Source: Actinomycetota bacterium
GTDB taxonomy: Bacteria > Actinomycetota > Actinomycetes > Nanopelagicales > Nanopelagicaceae
NCBI GenBank assembly: GCA_009924725.1
Contig: RFRA01000034.1
Span: 1 to 8,863 of the forward strand
DNA: 8,863 bases
Reading direction: 5' to 3'
In this document: piece after piece, positions 1 through 6,243 of the stretch
Numbering within the stretch: the stretch's first letter is position 1
Layout of the letters: each line of letters opens with the position of its first letter
The notes under the pieces: generated by a model
Told to the model about the DNA's origin: nothing
Database searches by the model: none
What the model saw: the letters and a program-made list of their open reading frames with translations, nothing else
Made by a program: the position numbers and the translations under genes

Positions 1-1198
1 CGGCTAGAACTTTTTCAGCTGGGGTTTTCAAAAGATCTTCTAAAACGGCGGCATAAATATCTCGGAAATCTGAAGTCACTGCTAAATCACCACCAATTAA
101 TTTTGAGAGTGATGGTTGGTCGCCATAGAAACCGCCTTTTACGCGATCGCCAATTAAAAATACTGGCCCAGCAGTTCCGTGGTCGGTGCCTTGCGAAGCA
201 TTTCCCTTTACGCGACGACCGAACTCGGAATAAACCATGGTGACAATATCTTTACCGCGGGAAGTATTTTTCATTTGACTTGCAAATCTAGTCAACGCTG
301 TCGAAACTGTGCCAAGTAAGGCGGCTTGCGCGTTTGCTTCATTTGCATGAGTATCAAATCCACCAAGTGAAACCGACCAGACTCGCGTTGGTGAGCCTGC
401 CGCAATGAGCTTGGCGACTACATCTAACTGTTGCGATAGATTCGAATCGCCGCCAGCGTTTCCACCGTTTGCAGTAGGTAAATCATCGGCTACCGGTGCG
501 GGCATCTTTAAAATTGGGGTAACGGTGCTAGAAACTTCAAATAAATCACGCATTGATGTCGCGGCCGCCGCCATTAGTTTGTTATCGGATGAGACAACCT
601 GACTCAACTTTTGGCAATCTTTTCCAAAAGCGCCGGTTGGAATAACTAAGCCACCAAGTGGCAGAACAGAGCCAGATCTTTTTTCGCCAGCAAGCAAAGG
701 TGGCAACACCGAGCCCAAACTAATTGCCAACATAGGATCTAATTCTTGTGATTCAACCCAACGACCTAACCAACCGCTATTTAATCTGGACACTGGTGCA
801 CCACTTTGCCAAATCGCCATTGAAGTAAAGTGTGAATGATCGGGTCTTGGATAACCAACACCACGGACAATTGCTACTTTCTTCTGATCCCACATGGACT
901 TGATTCCAGTCATGGCCGGGTTTAAACCTAATTGCTCATCTAATTTCAAAACTTTCTCTGGTGCGTAAGAAATATCTGGTCGCGATGAGAAATAAATTGG
1001 ATCGGTATAAGGCACAACTGTATTTAGTCCATCATTTCCACCATAAAGGGTGACCATAATCAAAATTGGTGTGCCCAGCGGAAGTGGTCGGCTTGACGCA
1101 GCAGCTGCAATTTCGTCAAGGGTCAACATCGGCGCGACTGCACCAACCGTCGCGGCACCAGATAGTTGAAGAAATTTACGACGAGTTAAAGTATCCAT
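1..1198 (-). CDS. DUF1501 family protein with Tat signal peptide (C-terminus cut off by window edge)
   Basis: An open frame of 399 codons runs from ATG at 1198 off the left edge, so only a short C-terminal piece is missing. The N-terminus is a textbook twin-arginine signal: TRRKFLQLSG at residues 4-14 region, then a hydrophobic stretch to about residue 33, so export in folded form by Tat is expected. The body matches the DUF1501 family, related to the alkaline phosphatase/sulfatase fold: LYGGNDGLNTVVP (51-63), RPDHSHF (118-124), SLGGFDTHANE (277-287), YSEFGRR (323-329), GTDHG (337-341) and SDFRDIY (376-382). The Asp/His residues in these blocks (D56, D120, H121, H123, D282, H284, D339, H340) are plausible metal ligands, though this is inferred from fold membership. 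The start is fixed by AGGGAG (1209-1204 on the minus strand) five bases upstream. It follows the DUF1800 gene after 9 bases, and the ribosome site overlaps that gene's stop, so the two are almost certainly co-transcribed and perhaps translationally coupled. The substrate is unknown. Confidence 0.95.
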   Translation of the reverse strand, partial: MDTLTRRKFLQLSGAATVGAVAPMLTLDEIAAAASSRPLPLGTPILIMVTLYGGNDGLNTVVPYTDPIYFSSRPDISYAPEKVLKLDEQLGLNPAMTGIKSMWDQKKVAIVRGVGYPRPDHSHFTSMAIWQSGAPVSRLNSGWLGRWVESQELDPMLAISLGSVLPPLLAGEKRSGSVLPLGGLVIPTGAFGKDCQKLSQVVSSDNKLMAAAATSMRDLFEVSSTVTPILKMPAPVADDLPTANGGNAGGDSNLSQQLDVVAKLIAAGSPTRVWSVSLGGFDTHANEANAQAALLGTVSTALTRFASQMKNTSRGKDIVTMVYSEFGRRVKGNASQGTDHGTAGPVFLIGDRVKGGFYGDQPSLSKLIGGDLAVTSDFRDIYAAVLEDLLKTPAEKVLA

Positions 1199-1210
1199 CA
1201 GTTCTCCCTA
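1199..1210 (-). promoter_or_regulatory. Shine-Dalgarno site of the DUF1501 gene overlapping the DUF1800 stop codon
   Basis: Read on the minus strand, the 9-base gap and preceding stop codon give TAGGGAGAACTG followed by ATG. AGGGAG sits five bases before the ATG, and its first two bases are the last two of the DUF1800 TAG stop. A ribosome ending DUF1800 therefore stops on the start signal of the next gene, a usual layout for translational coupling. There is no room for a separate promoter in the gap. Confidence 0.8.
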
Positions 1211-2506
1211 CGCGCTCACGATATATTCTGGGCTGCAAATTGCTAACTGCAGTAATTGGGCTGGATTATTCTTCTCGCCATCTAGTGCAATTCGAGTGCG
1301 ATTACTAAAAACTAGAATGCCTAGTTCATCTTGCAACCAGAGAACTCGCTTGTTAGGGGCAACTGCAGTTAAAGCACTTAAATCCGCTTGTTTAACCAGC
1401 CAGCCAGCAAATTGAAGTCGGTATTGCGCACTAGCCGAACTCAACCAAGATTCATCTGTCGGCCAACCACCTACATTTGGCGGGTTAAATGGAACCTGAG
1501 CCAACTTATCTAAATAGTTAAGTAGTTGGGCTGGGGTTTTCAGTGCCGATGGGGTCAATTTCAAATAGCGGGCAACGCTTGCAAACCATTCAACTGGTGC
1601 CTTAACAACAGAATTATTTGGGTCACTAAGGACTTTGCTATCGGTAGCAGCTAATAAAATTGAATTGATGTCACGATTAACGAATGCACTCTCTAAAGAG
1701 TTGTTTGCAGGAAGTGAGTTAGTGCTAGAGATAAATCTAAACCAAATTCTCTCCGCAATAAATTTTGCACAGTCTGCCTGGGAAAGTAACCAAGAAGTAG
1801 CTTTTGGTCCATCGAAGTTAGCACTCGACCCCAAGATTGTTTTTGAGTTTGCATCAAAACGTTTTGAATTAAAAATTACTTTACCTGACCATGGTTCAAT
1901 TTGGTAACCAGTCAAAGCTCTTGCTAATTCACGGACATCGTTTTCGGTGTAACGATTTACTCCGAGTAGAAATAACTCCATCAACTCACGGGCTAAATTT
2001 TCGTTTGGCGCTTTTACAGTATTTGCCCCACCGTCGAGCCAATCTTGCAGAGCACCATCATTTATCATTGCAAGTGACAAGTCTTTGAAATTTCCAACGG
2101 CATGCTTGCGCAAGGTTTGATTTTGAAGATACATCGGGTATGCAAAATTAATTTTGCTAATTGAAGTTGCCCAATGACCATGCCAAAACCAAGTCATGCG
2201 TTCAGTTAATGAATGATCAGAAAGAACCATTCGGTCTAGCCACCAAATTGGCAGTGCTCGAGTTTGTTGGCGAAGCGCAATATTGAATTCAATTAACGCA
2301 TTTGTATTCTGACCAGGACGCGGTCCTAGATTTGTAATATTTGGTTCAGCCACCTGAGCCGCCCCTAAATCAACGGCAGGTACGTTCAAAAGTGCGGTTT
2401 TTGTAGCGCTTAGTCCGCTATCTAAAGCAGCTTTAAATTCACCAGGGCGTGGGCCGAAACCAAAGCGGTGGTAGAGCCGTGCGATCTCTAACCGGTCAGT
2501 TTCCAT
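1208..2506 (-). CDS. DUF1800 family protein
   Basis: This 432-residue protein carries the characteristic DUF1800 blocks: LYHRFGFGPRPGEF near the N-terminus (11-24), WWLDRMVLSDHSLTERMTWF (88-107) leading into WHGHW (108-112), NENLARELMELFLLGVNRYT (168-187) leading into ENDVRELARALTGYQ (188-202), and NPPNVGGWPTDESWL (341-355). The length is on the short side for the family. No biochemical role is established for DUF1800 that I can name. Members very often sit beside DUF1501 genes, as here. The protein begins almost directly with the conserved domain and has no Sec or Tat signal. Upstream in frame there is no other ATG, GTG or TTG before a TGA inside pyrE, so the start at 2506 is effectively the only one. 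No Shine-Dalgarno sequence precedes it; a TACATT -10 box seven bases upstream suggests a leaderless message. It is first in a two-gene operon and divergent from pyrE. Confidence 0.95.
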   Translation of the reverse strand: METDRLEIARLYHRFGFGPRPGEFKAALDSGLSATKTALLNVPAVDLGAAQVAEPNITNLGPRPGQNTNALIEFNIALRQQTRALPIWWLDRMVLSDHSLTERMTWFWHGHWATSISKINFAYPMYLQNQTLRKHAVGNFKDLSLAMINDGALQDWLDGGANTVKAPNENLARELMELFLLGVNRYTENDVRELARALTGYQIEPWSGKVIFNSKRFDANSKTILGSSANFDGPKATSWLLSQADCAKFIAERIWFRFISSTNSLPANNSLESAFVNRDINSILLAATDSKVLSDPNNSVVKAPVEWFASVARYLKLTPSALKTPAQLLNYLDKLAQVPFNPPNVGGWPTDESWLSSASAQYRLQFAGWLVKQADLSALTAVAPNKRVLWLQDELGILVFSNRTRIALDGEKNNPAQLLQLAICSPEYIVSA

Positions 2507-2513
2507 AACTGTA

Positions 2514-2542
2514 AATGTAGGTGATTTGCAGGCGTTAGGTAA
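2514..2542 (-). promoter_or_regulatory. Candidate promoter of the DUF1800-DUF1501 operon (leaderless)
   Basis: On the minus strand TACATT (2519-2514) fits the actinobacterial TANNNT -10 pattern. It lies 17 bases after a weak -35-like TTACCT (2542-2537). Only seven bases separate the -10 box from the DUF1800 ATG, so transcription should begin at or next to the start codon. No Shine-Dalgarno match is present, which agrees with leaderless initiation. The -35 match is poor, so this rests mostly on the -10 box and its spacing. Confidence 0.45.
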
Positions 2543-2545
2543 GGT
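2540..2545 (+). promoter_or_regulatory. Candidate -10 box of pyrE
   Basis: TAAGGT fits TANNNT and ends six bases before the pyrE ATG at 2552, which would place the transcription start at the start codon. No good -35 hexamer lies 17-18 bases upstream. The bases AAGG (2541-2544), seven bases before the ATG, could instead act as a weak ribosome-binding site, in which case the promoter lies further upstream, inside the DUF1800 5' end. The box overlaps the proposed -35 of the opposite promoter. Confidence 0.35.
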
Positions 2546-2551
2546 ACATAC

Positions 2552-3085
2552 ATGAACTCACACGAAATTCTCCGAGAAGAGATCCTGAACAAAGCAGTAG
2601 TACATGGCAAAGTCATTTTGTCGTCCGGCAAAGAAGCCGATTACTACGTTGATTTGCGCCGTGTGACCCTTGATTCCGTAGCAGCCCCGCTGGTTGGCGC
2701 TGTGATGCTCGAACTAACCAAAGATTTAGATTACGAAGCTGTCGGCGGATTAACACTTGGTGCTGACCCAGTTGCGACTGCGATGATGCATGTAGCCGCA
2801 CAACAAGGTCGCAAGCTTGATTCTTTTGTGGTTCGCAAAGCTGAAAAAGCGCACGGGCTACAACGCCGTATTGAAGGGCCAGATGTAAAAGGTCGCCGCG
2901 TATTAGCAGTCGAAGATACTTCGACTACTGGCGGTTCAGTATTGACAGCAGTTGAAGCTCTTCAAGAAGCCGGTGCAATAGTGGTTGGCGTGGCAGTTAT
3001 TGTGGAACGCGGTGCAAAACCAAAAATAGATGAAGCTGGCTTTGAATACCGCGCTGCTTACCAGTTAGCAGACCTAGGTCTTTAA
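2552..3085 (+). CDS. pyrE: Orotate phosphoribosyltransferase
   Basis: PyrE joins orotate to PRPP to give orotidine 5'-monophosphate and pyrophosphate, the fifth step of de novo UMP synthesis in the cytoplasm. The 177 residues cover a full bacterial enzyme. Visible family blocks in order are ILSSGKEADYYVDLRR (22-37), which contacts substrate; GGLTLGADPVATAM (65-78); the flexible catalytic loop RKAEKAHGLQRRIEG (95-109) with K96, K99 and H101; and the PRPP-binding signature VLAVEDTSTTGGS (117-129) with the paired acidic residues E121 and D122. The ATG at 2552 leaves the usual short N-terminus. It has no other pyrimidine genes beside it here: it is divergent from the DUF1800 operon and convergent with dedA, so it is probably transcribed alone. 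Its stop codon lies inside the first copy of an 18-bp tandem repeat. Confidence 0.97.
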   Translation: MNSHEILREEILNKAVVHGKVILSSGKEADYYVDLRRVTLDSVAAPLVGAVMLELTKDLDYEAVGGLTLGADPVATAMMHVAAQQGRKLDSFVVRKAEKAHGLQRRIEGPDVKGRRVLAVEDTSTTGGSVLTAVEALQEAGAIVVGVAVIVERGAKPKIDEAGFEYRAAYQLADLGL

Positions 3086-3113
3086 ATTAACTTAAGTCTT
3101 TAAATCAACTCAA
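3078..3113. repeat. 18-bp tandem duplication at the pyrE/dedA convergent junction
   Basis: Two adjacent 18-base units, GTCTTTAAATTAACTTAA (3078-3095) and GTCTTTAAATCAACTCAA (3096-3113), match at 16 of 18 positions; both differences are T-to-C. The first copy contains the last codons and TAA of pyrE. The second contains the TGA of dedA on the other strand plus its last two sense codons. The short palindrome ACTTAAGT straddles the boundary. The gap between the genes is 19 bases and holds no GC-rich hairpin with a T run, so I see no intrinsic terminator for either gene. Confidence 0.85.
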
Positions 3114-3752
3114 GTGGCGTTTTGTACGTATTTCACGAATAACTTCTAGGGCGATTGGCGCCAAGCTAGCAATAACAATTAAACCGATAATTGGCAGCAG
3201 GTATTTATCTACTGAACCTTCTATTTTATTTCCGAGTACATAACCAAGTGCAATCACGCCATCAGTCCAGATAATTGCACCGATAACATTCCAGATAAAA
3301 AATTTTCTAGCTGGGATACCAACAACTCCACACATTGGATTAATCAAAGTGCGGATAAATGGAATGAAACGCGCCAAAACAATGGCTTTGCCGATACCGT
3401 ATTTAGCTAGCCATTTTTCGGTCGAAGCGACTCTGGCCTGGGTAAAGAAGCGACCGTCTTTTCGGTCAAACAATTTGCGCCCGTACCTAGCCCCAATGAA
3501 GTGACCAAGTTGCGATCCGGTAATTGCAGCCAACGGCGCCCCAATAAAAAGAGCTGCTGGCGATAACTGAACTCCACCTAAAAGCGCAGCGGCTGAGCCT
3601 GAAGCCGCTAACCCGGCAATGAAAAGGAGCGAGTCACCAGGGAAAGCAAGCCCAACCAAGAGGCCAGTCTCGGCGAACAAAATGGCCAAGATGCCAAGTA
3701 AGCCTAGATCGGCCACAATCGAATTTGGGTCAAAGAGAGTTCCAATATCCAT
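3105..3752 (-). CDS. DedA family membrane protein (probable undecaprenyl-phosphate flippase family)
   Basis: The 215-residue integral membrane protein has the DedA (SNARE-associated/VTT) blocks in order: FAETGLLVGLAFPGDSLLF (26-44) with its acidic residue E28 and the PGDS motif; GSQLGHFIGARYGRKLF (79-95); ARFIPFIRTLINPMCGVVG (127-145) with the conserved Arg-x-x-Pro-x-x-Arg-Thr pattern; and the WNVIGAIIW segment (154-162). Hydrophobic stretches lie near 13-35, 42-58, 66-80, 120-133, 150-175 and 183-205. Members of this family return undecaprenyl phosphate across the membrane for cell wall synthesis; this particular protein's lipid substrate is inferred. The frame is open to an ATG at 3884, but the 44 extra residues lack family similarity and would cover the promoter. 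I prefer ATG 3752, which gives the usual DedA length and is just downstream of a good promoter. It is convergent with pyrE and divergent from hppA. Confidence 0.93.
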   Translation of the reverse strand: MDIGTLFDPNSIVADLGLLGILAILFAETGLLVGLAFPGDSLLFIAGLAASGSAAALLGGVQLSPAALFIGAPLAAITGSQLGHFIGARYGRKLFDRKDGRFFTQARVASTEKWLAKYGIGKAIVLARFIPFIRTLINPMCGVVGIPARKFFIWNVIGAIIWTDGVIALGYVLGNKIEGSVDKYLLPIIGLIVIASLAPIALEVIREIRTKRHLS

Positions 3753-3760
3753 AGGAAAAG

Positions 3761-3789
3761 ACCCTAGTCCGTTGCCGCCTTTGTTCCAA
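3761..3789 (-). promoter_or_regulatory. Candidate promoter of dedA
   Basis: On the minus strand TTGGAA (3789-3784) matches four of six -35 consensus bases. After exactly 17 bases comes TAGGGT (3766-3761), a TANNNT -10 box. Eight bases then separate it from ATG 3752, predicting a leader of only one or two bases or none. The only ribosome-site-like bases, AGGG, are within the -10 box and nine bases away from the ATG. This is the best-formed promoter in the window and supports the shorter dedA start. Confidence 0.55.
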
Positions 3790-3834
3790 TAGTTTCGCCT
3801 AGTCGAGTAAATCTCATGTAATAGATAGGTGTAT

Positions 3835-3865
3835 TTGCCAATCAGTAGGGGGGTATGCGTAAACT
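3835..3865 (+). promoter_or_regulatory. Candidate promoter of hppA
   Basis: TTGCCA (3835-3840) is a fair -35 and TAAACT (3860-3865) fits the TANNNT -10 pattern. The spacer is 19 bases, longer than the ideal 17, so the call is tentative. It would start transcription near 3872 and give hppA a leader of roughly 48 bases. I found no better -10/-35 pair in 3790-3919. Confidence 0.35.
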
Positions 3866-3878
3866 CAGGCAACTTTGT

Positions 3879-3919
3879 GGGCAATTAGCGCCCCCTGACT
3901 CTCCAACGGAGGAGACAAG
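3879..3919 (+). promoter_or_regulatory. hppA leader: small hairpin and strong, partly self-complementary Shine-Dalgarno
   Basis: GGGC (3879-3882) can pair with GCCC (3890-3893) around a seven-base loop. Just downstream, GGAGG (3908-3912), seven bases before the ATG, is the strongest ribosome-binding site in the window and fixes the hppA start at 3920. The bases TCTCC (3900-3904) are complementary to GGAGA (3911-3915), allowing a five-pair stem with loop AACGGA that would hide part of this site. Whether the stem forms or regulates anything is not shown by the sequence. Confidence 0.5.
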
Positions 3920-6202
3920 ATGCGGGCAAACGCCTCACTCGTTCAAGTAACTGGAAATAACCTCACCTATGTATATGTAGTTCTAGCCATTTCACTTGTG
4001 GCACTCGGAATCGCTTATGCGCTTCGTGCTCAAGTTTTGGCACAAGGTGAAGGCACCGAAAAGATGAAGGAAATTGCCGGCGCAGTTCAAGAAGGAGCGG
4101 CGGCTTATCTAGCTCGTCAGTTCCGCACCCTTTCCTACTTCGTAGCGATTGTTTTCGTTCTTCTTTTCGCACTCCCAGGAGCTGCTGATATTCGTATCGG
4201 TCGCTCGATCTTCTTCTTACTTGGCGCTGTATTTAGCGCGCTCGTTGGATACAACGGTATGTGGCTAGCGGTTCGCGCAAACGTGCGCGTTGCTGAGGCC
4301 GCACGTCAAAAGAATGCTGAGCGCGCAGTGCAGATTGCTTTCCGCACTGGTGGCGTGGTTGGTATGACAACTGTTGGTCTTGGTTTGGTTGGCGCATCAC
4401 TTGTTGTGATTATCTACCGCGAACAAGCGCCAGCTGTTCTTGAAGGTTTTGGTTTTGGTGCGGCAATGCTCGCGATGTTTATGCGCGTTGGCGGCGGTAT
4501 CTTTACAAAGGCAGCTGACGTTGGCGCTGACCTAGTTGGTAAAGTTGAAAAAGGTATTCCGGAAGATGACCCACGTAACCCAGCAACTATTGCAGATAAC
4601 GTAGGCGACAACGTTGGTGACTGTGCTGGTATGGCGGCTGACTTATTTGAGTCATATGCGGTAACTCTGGTTGCAGCTCTAATTCTTGGAAAAGCTGGAC
4701 TCGGTAACGCTGGTTTGGTTTATCCATTGATCGTGCCAGCAATTGGTATCGTCACTGCGGTAATCGGCATCTTCCTTACTCGCTTACGCTCAACAGATAA
4801 GAATGCAATGACTGCAATTAACCGCTCATTCTTCTTATCTGCAATCATCAGCGCAGTTCTTACCGCGCTTGCAACATTTACATATTTGCCAGCGAGCTTT
4901 AGTGAGCTAGTTGGTTTAGCTCCAGAGAAGATCAGCGAGTTTGGTGATACCAACCCTCGCATCTTGGCAATTGGCGCAGTTCTAATCGGTATTGGTTTAG
5001 CTGCTGCAATTCAATTACTAACTGGTTACTTTACTGAAGTTGGAAAGCGTCCAGTTAATGACGTTGCCGCCTCATCACAAACCGGCGCCGCAACCGTTAT
5101 TTTGGCGGGTATTTCAGTTGGTTTTGAATCGGCTGTTTACAGCGCTCTGCTAATCGCAGCTGCAGTATTCGGTGCCTTCATGTTAGGTGGCGGTTCAATT
5201 GTGCTTTCACTTCTTGCGATCGCTTTGGCCGGAACTGGCTTGCTAACAACTGTTGGTGTAATCGTGGCGATGGATACTTTCGGTCCTATTTCAGATAACG
5301 CGCAAGGAATTGCAGAAATGTCTGGCGATGTAAAGGGCGAAGGCGCACAGATTCTTACTTCACTTGATGCAGTTGGAAACACCACAAAGGCAATCACTAA
5401 GGGAATCGCAATCGCAACTGCAGTACTTGCTGCAACTGCGCTTTTCGGTGCCTTTACTGATGCAATTAAATTGGCGGTAATTGAAGCTGGCTCGACCACC
5501 GTAGATCTAGTAACAAATCTGCAATTCCAAGGAATTCTTGATGTTGCTGACCCACGCAACTTGGTCGGTCTAATCATCGGCGCTGCAGTGGTGTTCCTGT
5601 TCTCAGGTCTAGCAGTCAATGCAGTATCTCGCGCAGCTGGTGCGGTAGTTATGGAAGTTCGAAACCAATTTAAACTACACCCAGGAATTATGAAGGGTAC
5701 TGAAAAGCCAGAATACGGTCGCGTAGTTGATATTTGTACTCGCGATTCACTTCGTGAACTTGCAACACCTGGCTTACTTGCGGTTATGGCACCAATTGCA
5801 GTTGGTTTTGGTCTCGGCGTTGGCGCACTAGGTGCTTACCTAGCTGGCGCAATCGGCACCGGAACACTGATGGCGGTTTTCTTATCTAACTCAGGCGGAG
5901 CTTGGGATAACGCTAAGAAGATGGTCGAAGATGGTAATTACGGCGGCAAGGGATCAGATGCACACACTGCAACTATCGTTGGTGACACTGTTGGTGATCC
6001 ATTCAAAGATACTGCAGGTCCTGCAATAAACCCACTGATCAAAGTTATGAACTTGGTTGGTCTTCTAATTACGCCAGCAATCGTTGGCCTAGCACTTGGT
6101 GGTCGCGAAAGCACCAGCACTCTGATTGGAATTGTTGCAGCGCTAGTAATCGTTGCAGCGCTAGTACGTAATCGTCGTCAATCAACTTCGATTATTTACT
6201 AA
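3920..6202 (+). CDS. hppA: Membrane-bound proton-translocating pyrophosphatase, K+-independent type
   Basis: HppA hydrolyses cytoplasmic pyrophosphate and pumps protons across the membrane. The 760-residue, highly hydrophobic chain fits the 16-helix family. The catalytic signature DVGADLVGKVE (200-210) is intact, followed by EDDPRNPATIADNVGDNVGD (215-234), which supplies Mg-PPi-binding aspartates. Further acidic blocks are FGPISDNAQGIAEMSG (454-469) and, near the C-terminus, SDAHTATIVGDTVGDPFKD (679-697) then TAGPAINPLIKVMN (698-711). At the site that separates subclasses the sequence reads GNTTKAITKG (486-495): lysine at 490 and threonine at 493 are the residues of potassium-independent H+ pumps, where potassium-dependent enzymes have alanines. 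The start is fixed by GGAGG seven bases upstream. It is divergent from dedA, and topA follows after 50 bases. Two back-to-back copies of IVAALV (738-749) in the last helix come from an 18-bp DNA duplication. All catalytic blocks are intact. Confidence 0.98.
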   Translation: MRANASLVQVTGNNLTYVYVVLAISLVALGIAYALRAQVLAQGEGTEKMKEIAGAVQEGAAAYLARQFRTLSYFVAIVFVLLFALPGAADIRIGRSIFFLLGAVFSALVGYNGMWLAVRANVRVAEAARQKNAERAVQIAFRTGGVVGMTTVGLGLVGASLVVIIYREQAPAVLEGFGFGAAMLAMFMRVGGGIFTKAADVGADLVGKVEKGIPEDDPRNPATIADNVGDNVGDCAGMAADLFESYAVTLVAALILGKAGLGNAGLVYPLIVPAIGIVTAVIGIFLTRLRSTDKNAMTAINRSFFLSAIISAVLTALATFTYLPASFSELVGLAPEKISEFGDTNPRILAIGAVLIGIGLAAAIQLLTGYFTEVGKRPVNDVAASSQTGAATVILAGISVGFESAVYSALLIAAAVFGAFMLGGGSIVLSLLAIALAGTGLLTTVGVIVAMDTFGPISDNAQGIAEMSGDVKGEGAQILTSLDAVGNTTKAITKGIAIATAVLAATALFGAFTDAIKLAVIEAGSTTVDLVTNLQFQGILDVADPRNLVGLIIGAAVVFLFSGLAVNAVSRAAGAVVMEVRNQFKLHPGIMKGTEKPEYGRVVDICTRDSLRELATPGLLAVMAPIAVGFGLGVGALGAYLAGAIGTGTLMAVFLSNSGGAWDNAKKMVEDGNYGGKGSDAHTATIVGDTVGDPFKDTAGPAINPLIKVMNLVGLLITPAIVGLALGGRESTSTLIGIVAALVIVAALVRNRRQSTSIIY
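6131..6166 (+). repeat. 18-bp in-frame tandem duplication at the 3' end of hppA
   Basis: Two adjacent 18-base units, ATTGTTGCAGCGCTAGTA (6131-6148) and ATCGTTGCAGCGCTAGTA (6149-6166), differ at one position. The difference is a silent third-codon change, so each unit encodes Ile-Val-Ala-Ala-Leu-Val. The repeat extends the final membrane helix of HppA by six residues, close to its C-terminus. Near-identity at the DNA level, including synonymous sites, points to a fairly recent duplication and not to protein-level constraint. Confidence 0.85.
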
Positions 6203-6212
6203 TACCAATTCG

Positions 6213-6243
6213 GCTAACTTCAGCTTTTCCCCAGAGCTAACTT
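6213..6243 (+). repeat. Direct repeat GCTAACTT in the hppA-topA gap
   Basis: The octamer GCTAACTT occurs at 6213-6220 and again at 6236-6243, 23 bases apart start to start. The second copy ends one base before the AGGA ribosome site of topA, and its TAACTT part also fits a loose TANNNT -10 box. No terminator-like hairpin lies between hppA and topA; AGCT at 6222-6225 and 6235-6238 could pair, but only weakly. Read-through from hppA into topA is therefore possible. A chance repeat is not excluded. Confidence 0.4.

Noticed and set aside
439..448. GATTCGAATC palindrome, resembling a regulator or SOS-type site
   Set aside because: It lies deep inside the DUF1501 coding region, is an isolated 10-mer expected by chance, and lacks the spaced GAAC-GTTC form of an actinobacterial LexA box.
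405..602. Plus-strand open frames opposite the DUF1501 and DUF1800 genes (also 1066-1308, 1635-1907, 1891-2088)
   Set aside because: All are opposite strongly family-matching minus-strand genes and show no domain features of their own.
2613..2801. 62-codon minus-strand open frame inside pyrE
   Set aside because: It is antisense to conserved PyrE sequence; its Gln/Arg/Leu-rich translation looks like a shadow.
3086..3104. ACTTAAGT palindrome as a bidirectional terminator
   Set aside because: The palindrome is only 8 bases, AT-rich and without a usable loop or T run, so it cannot make a stable terminator hairpin.
5137..5619. 160-codon open frame on the minus strand inside hppA
   Set aside because: It lies wholly opposite the conserved HppA coding sequence, and its protein is a low-complexity Ala/Pro/Thr/Ser chain typical of an antisense shadow. 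The same applies to the shorter antisense frames at 3963-4172, 4414-4611, 4720-4962 and 5938-6120.
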